NCBI GenBank assembly: GCA_016865935.1
Contig: VGOB01000004.1
Coordinates: forward strand, 1-53,715
Origin: Chloroflexota bacterium
Lineage (GTDB): Bacteria; Chloroflexota; Anaerolineae; UBA4142
Direction of reading: 5' to 3'
Length of the DNA stretch: 53,715 nucleotides
Part shown: in pieces, positions 1 to 8,445 of the stretch
Layout of the letters: every line of letters begins with the position of its first letter
Numbering within the stretch: position 1 is the stretch's first letter
Notes under the pieces: generated by a model
What the model was told of the DNA's origin: nothing
Seen by the model: the letters and a program-made list of their open reading frames with translations, nothing else
Databases searched by the model: none
Position numbers and translations under genes: made by a program

Positions 1-141
1 TTGCATATCATTCAGGTTCAAGTCTTCCAACATGGCTCAAGTATAAGCGGATGTGAGCAACTTGTCTATCCCAATTAAGTAGGATTGACTATTGCGAAAA
101 GATTACCCCAAGTTATTGAGAAGATACATTTTCGAGGACAA

Positions 142-921
142 ATGACTCACACATCAAGGAAGATCGGGTCAGTCCAGCGCGCGATTGACATCCTCAATCT
201 GTTCGATGCCCAAGCCCCCGAACTTGGCACGACGGAAATCGCGCGCGCGCTTGGTTTGCACAAAAGTACCGCCGCGAGTCTTGTCTCCACGCTCGCGGCG
301 AATGGCTTTCTCAATCAAAACTCCAACACGCGCAAGTATCGGCTGGGACTCCGGCTCATCGAGCGCGCGTTCGCGATGCTCGATCAATTCGAGATTCGGC
401 AAGTCGCGTATCCCGCGCTCCAGGAATTGCGCGACCAGTGGAACGAAACGGTGAACCTCGCGATTCTCGATGGGTCTGACGTGGTGTACATCGAGCGGAT
501 GCTGGGCACCAAGGCGTTGGGAATGCGTTCCGAAGTCGGTCGCCGCGCGCTCGCGCACAGCACCGCGCTCGGCAAAGCGATCCTCTCTTGCTATCCCCTT
601 GCCGATGTGAAAGCATTTGTCGCCGCGCACGGTTTGCGCGCGGTCACTCCCAAAACGATCACCGATCCCGAAAAATTTTACGCGGAACTCGACAAGGTGC
701 GCGAGCAAGGATACGCGATCGACGACGAAGAAAACGAAATCGGCGGACGTTGTATCGCCGTACCGATTTTCGATCACGCGGGCAACGCCATCGCCGCGCT
801 CAGCGTTTCTGCCCCCACCGCGCGCCTGCCGATGGCGGAGGTGCCGCAAGTGGGCGCGCAAGTCCGCGAAACCGCCAAGATCATCTCGCGCAGTTTAGGA
901 TATTTGCCGCGTTCGTTTTGA
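142..921 (+). CDS. IclR-family transcriptional regulator
   Basis: Probable one-component repressor or activator of 259 aa. The N-terminal winged helix begins around SVQRAIDILNLF and contains the recognition region LGLHKSTAASLVSTL. The rest is the IclR effector domain, with HSTALGKAILS and DDEENEIGGRCIAVPI typical of the ligand pocket. A TTG start at 85 would add 19 residues. ATG 142 is preferred because a GAGG lies just upstream and the family normally starts a few residues before the helix-turn-helix. It sits upstream of, and co-directional with, the ABC importer and the sugar-acid genes, so it probably controls uptake and catabolism in response to a sugar-acid intermediate. The ligand is not readable from the sequence. 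Confidence 0.9.
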   Translation: MTHTSRKIGSVQRAIDILNLFDAQAPELGTTEIARALGLHKSTAASLVSTLAANGFLNQNSNTRKYRLGLRLIERAFAMLDQFEIRQVAYPALQELRDQWNETVNLAILDGSDVVYIERMLGTKALGMRSEVGRRALAHSTALGKAILSCYPLADVKAFVAAHGLRAVTPKTITDPEKFYAELDKVREQGYAIDDEENEIGGRCIAVPIFDHAGNAIAALSVSAPTARLPMAEVPQVGAQVRETAKIISRSLGYLPRSF

Positions 922-922
922 A

Positions 923-995
923 AACTCACTGACCGACGACGGACGACCGCCGACGGCTGGATCGTCTGCGGTCGGCGGTCTACGGTCAATGAGTT
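923..995. repeat. Intergenic palindromic element (GACCGCCGAC family)
   Basis: Imperfect inverted repeat filling most of the gap between the regulator and the importer. AACTCACTGACCG (923-935) pairs with CGGTCAATGAGTT (983-995), and GACCGCCGAC (945-954) pairs with GTCGGCGGTC (971-980). Related GACCG/CGGTC-rich tracts occur at 13849-13880 and 43487-43518. It could form a stem-loop in RNA. The remainder of the gap (996-1074) holds only a good ribosome binding site, GAGGAGG, before the next gene. Confidence 0.75.
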
Positions 996-1074
996 AAAGG
1001 AGGTCGCACCAAGAAAAACAAACTCTACCGATCGTTCAACTCGCCAAATTTTTCTGATACGAGGAGGAATTGAA

Positions 1075-3240
1075 ATGTCACTAAAGAAAATGACGCGACG
1101 TGATTTTCTCAAACTCGCAGGAGTCACGTCCGTAGGCGCAGTCGTCGCCGCGTGCGCGCCCGAACCGACCAAAGTGCCCGCGCCCAAACCGACCGATGCG
1201 CCAAAACCGACGGCGGTGCCACCCACCGCCGCGCCGAAACCGACTGACCTGCCCAAGCCGACGACCGCGCCCACCGCCGCGCCGAAACTTGGCGCGACGC
1301 TGATCGGCAAACTGGAAGGTCCGACGATCGTTCGCGAGACCGCGCAATTCCCCAAGACGTTCAAAGAAGCGCCGATGCTCGCGGATCTCGTCAAAGCGGG
1401 TAAATTGCCCGAAGTCGCCAAACGCCTGCCAGATCCGAGCGACTTGATGGTGATCAAACCATTGAAAGAGATCGGCAAGTACGGCGGAACGTGGCGGCGC
1501 GCCTTCACCGGTCCCGCCGATCACGAAAACGGCAATCGCATCAACTCCGCCGACAAGGTCTTGCACTTTGACTACACCGGCAACAAAATCGTCCCCGCGC
1601 TCGCCAAGGATTGGAAGGTGAGCGACGACGGCAAGACGATCACGATCTATCTGCGTAAAGGCGCGAAGTGGTCGGATGGCTCGCCGTTCACCGCGAACGA
1701 TTTCCTGTTCTGGTACGAAGATGTCTATCTCAACAAAGCGCTCGTGCCGACGCCGTTCTTTGAATTCCAGATCAACGGCAAAAACGGCGTGATGAAAAAG
1801 ATTGACGATTTCACCGTCGCCTTTGAGTTTCCGGAACCGTATCCGTACTTTGTGTACATCCTCGCCGGCAGCACCTCGATGGGCGCGGGCTTTGCGACGC
1901 GCGGCGCGTTCCAGACGAACGGCGGCGCGTACTGCCCGTCGCACTATCTCAAGCAGTTCCTGCCCAAGTACTCCTCCGAAGACGCGGCGAACGCCAAAGC
2001 CAAAGCCGCCGGGTTCGACAACTGGGTCTCGTACTTCAAGAACCGCTACTCCTGGGCGCTCAATCCCGACTGCCCGACGATGACGCCGTGGAAAACCGTC
2101 TCGCCGATCAATACGCCGACCTGGGGGATGGAACGCAACCCGTACTTTTGGCAGGTGGACACCGAAGGCAATCAACTGCCGTACATTGACAAACTCACGA
2201 TGACGCTCGCCGAGAATACCGAAGTCGCGAACCTGCGCGCGATCGCGGGCGAGTACGATTGCCAGGAACGGCATATGGGTCTGGCGAAGTTGCCCGTCTT
2301 CTTGGAAAATCAGCAGAAAGGCAACTACACCGTGCGCCTCGATCCGGCGTTCAACGGCTCCGATGTCGCGCTGCATATGGGCAACGCGTACACCGGCGAT
2401 CCGGAAATCGCCGCGTTGATCAGGAACAAGGATTTCCGCCACGCGCTTTCGATGGGCATTGATCGCGATCAACTGAACGAAGCGTTCTGGCTCGGCGTCG
2501 GTGTCGGCGGTTCGACCGCGCCCTCGCCTGACACGATCTACAGCCCGGGTCCCGAATGGAACAAGAAATGGTGCACGCTCGATCTCAAGCAGTCGAACGA
2601 CATTCTGGACAAACTGGGCTATGACAAGAAAGACGGCGAGGGCTATCGCCTCCGCAAAGATGGCAAGGGTCGCCTGCGCCTCGAAATGATCACCGTCGGC
2701 GGCGCGTTCGTGCCGTACACCCAGATCGGCGAAATGATCAAGCAACAGTGGAAGAAGATCGGCGTGGACGTGGACGTGAAAGAGACGGAGCGCAATCTCG
2801 CGTTCGGCAAGACCGCGAACAGCGAGCACCAGATCATCACCTGGGCGAACGACGGCTCGGAGATGCTCTTCCTCTTCGCGCGTCACGCGTTGCCGGTGGA
2901 CACGGCGGAGTGCCATATGGGTATGGCGTTCGCCAAGTGGTATTCCACGATGGGCGCGCAAGGCACCAAGCCGGACGATCCGGAAATGATTCGCGCGTTC
3001 GATCTCTTCCGTGCCGCGTTCGGCAAGAAAGAAGCCGATCAGATCGCGGCGGCAAAGGAAATCTGGAAGATCATCGTCGAACAACAATGGAGCATCGGTA
3101 CGGTCGGTCAATCGCCGGCGTTTATGGGCGTTCGCATCGTCAAGAACAATATGGGCAACGTCCCCGAACGTCAGGTGAACGCGCAACACGCGCGCACGCC
3201 GTACACTTCCGGTCCGCAGACGTTCTACTTCAAGTCGTAG
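1075..3240 (+). CDS. ABC importer substrate-binding lipoprotein (family 5, oligopeptide/oligosaccharide type)
   Basis: Extracytoplasmic binding protein of 721 aa. The N-terminus has a twin-arginine-like TRRDFLKLAG followed by a hydrophobic stretch and a lipobox ending VVAAC (Cys27). It is therefore probably a membrane-anchored lipoprotein, possibly Tat-exported. Residues about 28-75 are a Pro/Thr/Lys linker built from repeats of the type APKPT. The mature part matches SBP_bac_5 in length and pattern, for example the early motif GWT-like GGTWRRAF and the domain segment WKVSDDGKTITIYLRKGAKW. It is the first gene of a complete importer with two permeases and two ATPases. Family 5 proteins bind peptides, nickel or oligosaccharides. 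Proximity to uronate catabolism suggests a sugar ligand, which is inference. Confidence 0.93.
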   Translation: MSLKKMTRRDFLKLAGVTSVGAVVAACAPEPTKVPAPKPTDAPKPTAVPPTAAPKPTDLPKPTTAPTAAPKLGATLIGKLEGPTIVRETAQFPKTFKEAPMLADLVKAGKLPEVAKRLPDPSDLMVIKPLKEIGKYGGTWRRAFTGPADHENGNRINSADKVLHFDYTGNKIVPALAKDWKVSDDGKTITIYLRKGAKWSDGSPFTANDFLFWYEDVYLNKALVPTPFFEFQINGKNGVMKKIDDFTVAFEFPEPYPYFVYILAGSTSMGAGFATRGAFQTNGGAYCPSHYLKQFLPKYSSEDAANAKAKAAGFDNWVSYFKNRYSWALNPDCPTMTPWKTVSPINTPTWGMERNPYFWQVDTEGNQLPYIDKLTMTLAENTEVANLRAIAGEYDCQERHMGLAKLPVFLENQQKGNYTVRLDPAFNGSDVALHMGNAYTGDPEIAALIRNKDFRHALSMGIDRDQLNEAFWLGVGVGGSTAPSPDTIYSPGPEWNKKWCTLDLKQSNDILDKLGYDKKDGEGYRLRKDGKGRLRLEMITVGGAFVPYTQIGEMIKQQWKKIGVDVDVKETERNLAFGKTANSEHQIITWANDGSEMLFLFARHALPVDTAECHMGMAFAKWYSTMGAQGTKPDDPEMIRAFDLFRAAFGKKEADQIAAAKEIWKIIVEQQWSIGTVGQSPAFMGVRIVKNNMGNVPERQVNAQHARTPYTSGPQTFYFKS

Positions 3241-3242
3241 TG

Positions 3243-3355
3243 TAACCCCCATCCCCTACCCTTCCCCCGTCGGCAAAACCTGCCGACAAGGGAAGGGAGC
3301 GGTTCCCTCCCCTGTTTTTTGTTTTTGAAAACGGGGGAGGGTTAGGGTGGGGGTA
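3243..3355. repeat. Long GC-rich palindromic element between binding protein and permease
   Basis: Left arm TAACCCCCATCCCCTACCC and on to 3271 pairs with the right arm at 3327-3355 (ACGGGGGAGGGTTAGGGTGG core). Smaller nested hairpins lie between: GTCGGCA/TGCCGAC at 3270-3288 and a GGGA..TCCC stem near 3290-3312. It occupies the whole gap between the binding-protein gene and the permease gene. In the transcript it could act as a processing or stabilising stem-loop that keeps binding-protein mRNA in excess. It may equally be an inert repeat. Confidence 0.7.
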
Positions 3356-3368
3356 AAAGGCAATGTGT

Positions 3369-4358
3369 ATGATCGCATACATCGTTCGGCGTGTTCTGTT
3401 GGCGATTCTCACAATTTGGGCAATCACCGTTCTCTCGTTCCTCATCATCCAACTGCCGCCCGGCGATTTCGTCACCGCGTACATCGCGACGATGTCCGCC
3501 GGTGGCGCGGGCATCACGGAGGGCGAAGCGCAGGCATTGCGCGAGCAATACGGACTCGATCAGCCGTTTCACATTCAGTACTTGAAATGGATGGGCTTGA
3601 TCGCGCAAGGCAACTTTGGAATGGCGATCGAATGGGGGCGCCCGGTGCTGGATGTGATCGGCGACCGGATGGTGCTGACGATTGTCATTTCGCTCGCCGC
3701 GATTGTTTTCACGTGGGCGCTCGCATTGCCGATTGGAATCTATTCGGCGGTCAAACGCTATTCCTTCCTCGATTATTTTTTCACCTTTCTGGGATTCATC
3801 GGCTTGGCGATTCCCGGCTTTATGCTCGCGCTGATCGTGATGTACATCGGCTTTGCGTATTTTGGCGCGAGTGTCGGCGGGTTGTTCTCGGCAGAGTACG
3901 CCGACGCGCCGTGGAGTTTGGAGCGCGTCTGGGATCTGATCACCCATTTGCCCGTCCCCGCCATCGTCCTGGGCGTCGCCGGCACCGCGCAGATGATCCG
4001 GATTATGCGCTCGAACCTGCTCGACGAGTTGCGCAAGCCGTACGTGATGACCGCGCGCGCGCGCGGCTTGTCCGAAACGCGCGTGATTATGAAATACCCG
4101 GTGCGCGTCGCGCTCAATCCCTTTGTGAGCACGATCGGTTATTTGCTGCCCTACGTCGTCTCCGGCAGTATCATCGTTTCGCTCGTGCTCAGTCTGCCGA
4201 CGGTCGGCCCGTTGCTGCTCAAGTCGCTGATCGCGCAAGATATGTTTCTCGCCGGGACGATCGTGTTACTGCTCGGCGTACTGACCGTGATCGGCACGCT
4301 CATTTCCGATTTGCTGCTGATGTGGATCGATCCGCGCATTCGTTTGGGGAGACAATGA
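3369..4358 (+). CDS. ABC importer permease (DppB/OppB type)
   Basis: Inner-membrane permease of 329 aa with the BPD_transp_1 fold. It starts MIAYIVRRVLLAIL, the usual first transmembrane helix of DppB-type subunits, and has several further hydrophobic helices. The cytoplasmic coupling loop is VMTARARGLSETRVIMK, the EAA-like motif contacted by the ATPases. An in-frame ATG lies at 3363. ATG 3369 is preferred because AAAAGG at 3355-3360 is 8 nt away rather than 2. It overlaps the next permease by 4 nt (ATGA), indicating translational coupling. Confidence 0.93.
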   Translation: MIAYIVRRVLLAILTIWAITVLSFLIIQLPPGDFVTAYIATMSAGGAGITEGEAQALREQYGLDQPFHIQYLKWMGLIAQGNFGMAIEWGRPVLDVIGDRMVLTIVISLAAIVFTWALALPIGIYSAVKRYSFLDYFFTFLGFIGLAIPGFMLALIVMYIGFAYFGASVGGLFSAEYADAPWSLERVWDLITHLPVPAIVLGVAGTAQMIRIMRSNLLDELRKPYVMTARARGLSETRVIMKYPVRVALNPFVSTIGYLLPYVVSGSIIVSLVLSLPTVGPLLLKSLIAQDMFLAGTIVLLLGVLTVIGTLISDLLLMWIDPRIRLGRQ

Positions 4359-5491
4359 TGACTGAGCCGAGGTTGCCGCAAGAACACGCGACGACGACTG
4401 CCGCTGAAGAAAAAGTCGCGCTCGCGACGCAGTGGCAATTGATGTGGTGGCGCTTTCGCAAGCATCACTTGGCGATGCTGGGCGCGCTTGTCCTGATCGT
4501 TTTCTATCTCATCGTGATCGGCGTGGATTTTTTGGCGTACGTGGACCCCAACGAATCGGACGCGCAACGCTCGCTCGTCGCGCCACAACCGATTCATTGG
4601 TTCGACGATGGCAAGTTCGCGCCGTACGTGCATCCGCTCAAAGGGCGCCGCGATCCGGTCACCTTCAAGCGTGTCTACGCACCCGATCTCGAAACCAAAG
4701 TGCCGATTCAATTTTTCGGTCCTGGGTTCGAGTACAAGTTTCTGGGAATTTTCAAAACCGACGTGCATCTGCTCGCGGTCAAAGATGCCAAGCCGGAAGA
4801 ATCGCTCTTTTTGCTCGGCACCGATTTGCAAGGACGCGATCTCTGGTCGCGCTTGATCTACGGCACGCAAACCTCGTTGACGATTGGCTTGGTCAGCGTC
4901 GCGCTGTCCCTCTTGCTTGGCGTCACACTCGGCGGAATGTCCGGTTATTTCGGTGGAATGTGGGACACGGTGATCCAGCGCATCATCGAAATTTTGCGCT
5001 CGATTCCGACGATCCCGTTGTGGATGGGCTTGACCGCCGCGCTGCCGAACGATTGGAGTGTCACGCAAGTTTACTTTGCGATCACGATCATCATCTCGCT
5101 GATCGGCTGGACGGAACTGGCGCGCGTCGTGCGCGGGCGTTTCCTGTCACTGCGCCAAGATGATTTCGTGATGGCGGCAGAACTGCTCGGGTGTAGCAAG
5201 ACGCGCATCATCTTCCGGCATATGGTCCCGTCGTTCATCAGCCACATCATCGCGGCGACGACGCTCGCGATCCCGGCAATGATCATCAGCGAAACGTCGC
5301 TCAGTTTCCTGGGTCTCGGTTTGCGCCCGCCCGCGATCAGTTGGGGCGTGCTGCTGCAAGACGCGCAAAATATTCAGGCGCTCGCGATTTCGCCGTGGAT
5401 GTTGATCCCGGTGCTTCCCGTGATCGTCGCGGTCCTCGCGTTCAACTTTATGGGCGATGGGTTGAGAGATGCGGCGGATCCGTACGGATAG
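4355..5491 (+). CDS. ABC importer permease (DppC/OppC type)
   Basis: Second permease subunit, 378 aa. The first transmembrane helix (LGALVLIVFYLIVIGVDFL) is followed by an unusually long extracytoplasmic loop of about 110 residues. The DppC hallmark FLLGTDLQGRDLWSRLIYG comes next, then the remaining helices and the coupling loop VMAAELLGCSKTRIIFRHM. The long loop is typical of the oligosaccharide-type subset of these permeases rather than short DppC proteins. The ATG overlaps the stop of the previous gene. The open frame extends upstream, but only this start is coupled and fits the family. Confidence 0.93.
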   Translation: MMTEPRLPQEHATTTAAEEKVALATQWQLMWWRFRKHHLAMLGALVLIVFYLIVIGVDFLAYVDPNESDAQRSLVAPQPIHWFDDGKFAPYVHPLKGRRDPVTFKRVYAPDLETKVPIQFFGPGFEYKFLGIFKTDVHLLAVKDAKPEESLFLLGTDLQGRDLWSRLIYGTQTSLTIGLVSVALSLLLGVTLGGMSGYFGGMWDTVIQRIIEILRSIPTIPLWMGLTAALPNDWSVTQVYFAITIIISLIGWTELARVVRGRFLSLRQDDFVMAAELLGCSKTRIIFRHMVPSFISHIIAATTLAIPAMIISETSLSFLGLGLRPPAISWGVLLQDAQNIQALAISPWMLIPVLPVIVAVLAFNFMGDGLRDAADPYG

Positions 5492-5495
5492 TAAA

Positions 5496-5946
5496 GGATG
5501 AGGGATGAAGGATGAACACGCGATCGGAAAGTGAGGAATTGAATTTCGAGGAGGAGAGATGGGCGACAAAGAAAGACAGGAACTGAGGACGCGCACCAAG
5601 AGCTTCGCTCTTCGGATCATTCGTCTGTATGTCAGTCTACCCAAGACGACTCAGGCGCAGATTCTTGGAAAACAGGTATTGCGTTCTGGCACCTCGGTCG
5701 GCGCGCATTATCGAGAAGCGTGCCGAGCAAAATCTGACGCCGACTTTATCAACAAAATGGAGGGCGGACTGCAAGAACTTGATGAAACCGCGTATTGGCT
5801 CGAATTGTTGGTGGAATCAAAGATCGTTCGGGAAGAAAAACTTGCGCCCTTGATGAAAGAGACCGACGAGTTGATCGCCATCTTCGTCACCATTGTGACT
5901 AACCTGAAACGAAAGGCATTATGAGTTCATCCTTCATCCCTCATCC
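5496..5946. mobile_element. Candidate cassette: four-helix-bundle gene between perfect 22-bp inverted repeats
   Basis: The 22-bp sequence beginning GGATGAGGGATGAAGGATGA at 5496-5517 recurs as its exact reverse complement at 5925-5946. The two copies enclose the gene at 5559-5924. Similar arm pairs with no gene between them are present at 16601-16683 and 20467-20565. The right arm runs into the first codons of the next ATPase gene and supplies its N-terminal residues. Together these features suggest a short palindromic repeat carrying, or having acquired, a cargo gene. Mobility itself is inferred; no target-site duplication was established. Confidence 0.5.
5559..5924 (+). CDS. Four-helix-bundle protein (S23 / 23S rRNA intervening-sequence protein family)
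   Basis: Small helical protein of 121 aa recognisable as the four-helix-bundle (S23/IVP) family. It has FALRIIRLYVSLPKT early, the signature VLRSGTSVGAHYREACRA in the middle, and KMEGGLQELDETAYWLELL later. Such proteins were first noticed in 23S rRNA intervening sequences and relate structurally to Avd of diversity-generating retroelements. Their molecular role is generally unknown. It has a strong ribosome binding site (GAGGAGAG). It sits inside the importer operon with no obvious functional link and is flanked by inverted repeats. Its TGA overlaps the ATG of the following ATPase gene. Confidence 0.85.
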   Translation: MGDKERQELRTRTKSFALRIIRLYVSLPKTTQAQILGKQVLRSGTSVGAHYREACRAKSDADFINKMEGGLQELDETAYWLELLVESKIVREEKLAPLMKETDELIAIFVTIVTNLKRKAL

Positions 5947-6937
5947 TTCATCCTTTCTTCTCTCCGTTCGTAATCTCAAAACCTATTTCTTCCAAGACGA
6001 AGGTACCGTCAAAGCGGTGGACGGCGCGACGTTCGACGTGTACCCTGGCAAAACGCTTGGCATCGTCGGCGAAAGCGGCTGCGGCAAAAGCGTGACCGCG
6101 CAATCGATCTTGCGGATCGTGGACGCGCCCGGCAAAATCGTCGAAGGCGAAATCGTACTGACGCGCGCCGATGGTAGTCAAGTCGAGCTGACGCGTTTGC
6201 ACCCCGACGGCGAGGAAATTCGCGCGATTCGCGGCGCGGACATCGGCTTGGTGTTTCAAGAGCCGATGACGTCGTTCAGTCCGGTGCATACCGTCGGCAA
6301 CCAAATTATCGAAGCGATTCGGTTGCATACCGGCGCGAGCGAAAAAGAGGCGCGCCAGCGCGGCATCGAAGCGTTGCACAGTGTCGGCATTCCCAAACCG
6401 GAGCGACGGATTGACGAGTACGCGTTCGAGTTGAGCGGCGGCTTGCGCCAGCGCGCGATGATCGCGGTCGCGCTCTCGTGCAATCCGCGCCTCCTCATCG
6501 CCGACGAGCCGACGACCGCGCTCGACGTGACGACGCAGGCGCAGATTCTCGATCTGCTGCGCGATCTGCAACAACAACGCGGGATGGCGATTATGCTCAT
6601 CACACACAACCTCGGCGTCATCGCGGAAATGGCGGACGAGGTCGTCGTGATGTACCTGGGTCGCGTCGTCGAAGAGGGATCGGTGGACGATATTTTTCAC
6701 GCGCCGAAACATCCGTACACCAAAGCGCTGCTCAGTTCGATTCCGAGCATCGAATCCACGCCGCGCATCAAACTGCCGACGATCACCGGCTCGATTCCGC
6801 ATCCGTACAATCGTCCCTCCGGCTGTCCGTTCTACCCGCGCTGCGAAAGTTACATCCAAGGCACGTGCGACGCGCAAGAGCCGGCGTTGATCGCAGTGAA
6901 CGAGCGGCAGAAGGTGAGTTGCTTTTTGTACAAATAG
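5921..6937 (+). CDS. ABC importer ATPase (DppD/OppD type)
   Basis: Cytoplasmic ATP-hydrolysing subunit, 338 aa. It shows Walker A GESGCGKS, the ABC signature LSGGLRQR, Walker B LLIADEPTTALD and the switch histidine in LLITHNLGV. The C-terminal oligopeptide-transport extension has the Cys cluster CPFYPRCESYIQGTC. The first about 12 residues (SSSFIPHPSSFLL) are encoded by the right arm of an inverted repeat. The conserved family sequence starts only at LLSVRNLKTYF. The original start appears to have been replaced by an ATG that overlaps the stop of the inserted upstream gene. Confidence 0.94.
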   Translation: MSSSFIPHPSSFLLSVRNLKTYFFQDEGTVKAVDGATFDVYPGKTLGIVGESGCGKSVTAQSILRIVDAPGKIVEGEIVLTRADGSQVELTRLHPDGEEIRAIRGADIGLVFQEPMTSFSPVHTVGNQIIEAIRLHTGASEKEARQRGIEALHSVGIPKPERRIDEYAFELSGGLRQRAMIAVALSCNPRLLIADEPTTALDVTTQAQILDLLRDLQQQRGMAIMLITHNLGVIAEMADEVVVMYLGRVVEEGSVDDIFHAPKHPYTKALLSSIPSIESTPRIKLPTITGSIPHPYNRPSGCPFYPRCESYIQGTCDAQEPALIAVNERQKVSCFLYK

Positions 6938-6972
6938 AGATTGGCGATTGGCAATCTCTAATCTCCAATCTC
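6937..6972. repeat. Short inverted repeat (GAGATTGG...CCAATCTC)
   Basis: GAGATTGG at 6937-6944 pairs with CCAATCTC at 6965-6972. Further partial repeats (GATTGGCAATCTC) lie in between. The element begins at the stop codon of the ATPase gene and marks the left boundary of the methyltransferase/nuclease insertion. Confidence 0.6.
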
Positions 6973-6989
6973 GGTAGTGTGCGAGAAAC

Positions 6990-8381
6990 ATGCAAGTCAC
7001 GTTGAACGAAATCGAGCAATTGAATAGTCGGCTGGAAAAACATTTTGCGACCAAGTCTCTCGTTCAACTTTCGCTCACTCGGTCGTTGGTGAGTTTTCAA
7101 GCCAACAAGACGCGACCGGTGTATCGTTGGTACAAATACAAGGAGGCGTTTTCCGCCGCGCTCGTCGAATTCCTGTTTCAAAAGTACGAGGTGACGCGTG
7201 GTAAGATTCTTGATCCGTTTGCCGGAAGCGGCACCGCTTTGTTCGCCGCGAGCGCGCTGGGAATTGATGCCGATGGGATCGAGTTGCTGCTGATTGGACA
7301 GCAGATTATCGCGACGAAAAAATTATTGGACGAAGGATTGACCGCGCAGGATTTGGCGACGTTGCGTCGGTGGGCAACCGAGCCGGTTTGGCGAAACGGC
7401 GCGGGCGCGGTTTCGCTGCCCGAATTACGAATTACCAAAAGCGCTTATCCGGAAGCAACGCGCCAAGCCATCGAAAAATTTCTTGGCGCGTGCCAAAAAG
7501 AAAACAACCGCATCCAGGTCGTTTTGCGTTTTGCGTTGCTTTGCGTCTTGGAAACGATCAGTTACACGCGCAAAGATGGTCAGTATCTGCGTTGGGATTA
7601 TCGTTCGGGGCGGCGGCAAGGCAAGAAACGATTCGACAAAGGCGAGATTCAAAATTTCGAGCGAGCCATTGCGGAAAAACTTGACGAGATTCTTGAGGAT
7701 TTACAACCGACTACAACGCAAGCAAGTTTTTTGCCGACGGCAACGGCGTAAGGGAAAATCAATCTGCACGCCGGATCGTGCTTGGAAATCTTGCCAACGC
7801 TGAGCGATGACGCGTACGACGCGATTATGACTTCGCCGCCGTATTGCAATCGTTACGATTACACGCGCACGTATGCTCTGGAATTGGCGCTGCTTGGCGC
7901 GGATGAAAAGCAGTTGTCCGGTTTGCGCCAGACGATGCTCAGTTGCACAGTTGAGAACCGCTCCAAAGATTTGCTCCAAATCAATCCGCGCTGGTCAACG
8001 GCTATCGCGGCAGCAGATCATCAGCCGCTCTTGCAGGCGATTCTGCAATATCTGGATAACCAAAAAGCGCAAGGGCTTTTGAACAACAACGGAATTCCGC
8101 GAATGGTGCGCGGGTACTTTTACGAGATGGCTTGCGTGATTGCGGAGTGTGCGCGCATGCTGAAACCCAACGCGCCCTTGTTCATGGTCAACGACAACGT
8201 GCGATACGCCGGCGCCAGCATTTCGGTAGATTTGATTCTTTCTGCCATCGCGGAAAAACTGGACTTGCGCGTCGAGCAAATTTTGATCTTGCCGAACGGC
8301 AAAGGCAACAGCAGCCAACAAATGGGCGAACACGGACGCGAAGAATTACGCAAGTGTATTTGCGTCTGGGAAAAATGCTGA
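6990..8381 (+). pseudogene. DNA adenine/cytosine-N4 methyltransferase split by an in-frame TAA
   Basis: One reading frame encodes a site-specific DNA methyltransferase. The SAM-binding motif is [16 protein letters not shown] near residue 70. The catalytic motif [15 protein letters not shown] lies about 210 residues later, so the motif order is SAM site first and catalytic site last. A TAA at 7749-7751 interrupts the frame just before [16 protein letters not shown], the usual strand preceding the catalytic motif. The downstream half reopens only from a TTG at 7782 with no clear ribosome binding site. It is therefore a broken gene, a readthrough case or a base error. Either half alone would lack one essential motif. 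It probably modified the target of the nuclease encoded next. Confidence 0.8.
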
Positions 8382-8445
8382 TGCTGGCGCAAGTGATGGG
8401 CGCGCGGTGCGTCCCAACTGCACAGATTGAACAATAGGAGGAGCT

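Noticed and set aside
1-84. Left edge of the window
   Set aside because: No gene, terminator or repeat could be supported here.
1081-3252. Very long open frame on the minus strand opposite the binding protein
   Set aside because: It mirrors the GC-rich codon pattern of the + gene, is rich in Arg/Val/His, and has no recognisable domain or ribosome binding site. The + strand product is clearly a family-5 binding protein.
5559-5924. Four-helix-bundle protein as the Avd component of a diversity-generating retroelement
   Set aside because: No reverse transcriptase, template repeat or variable repeat is in the surrounding sequence.
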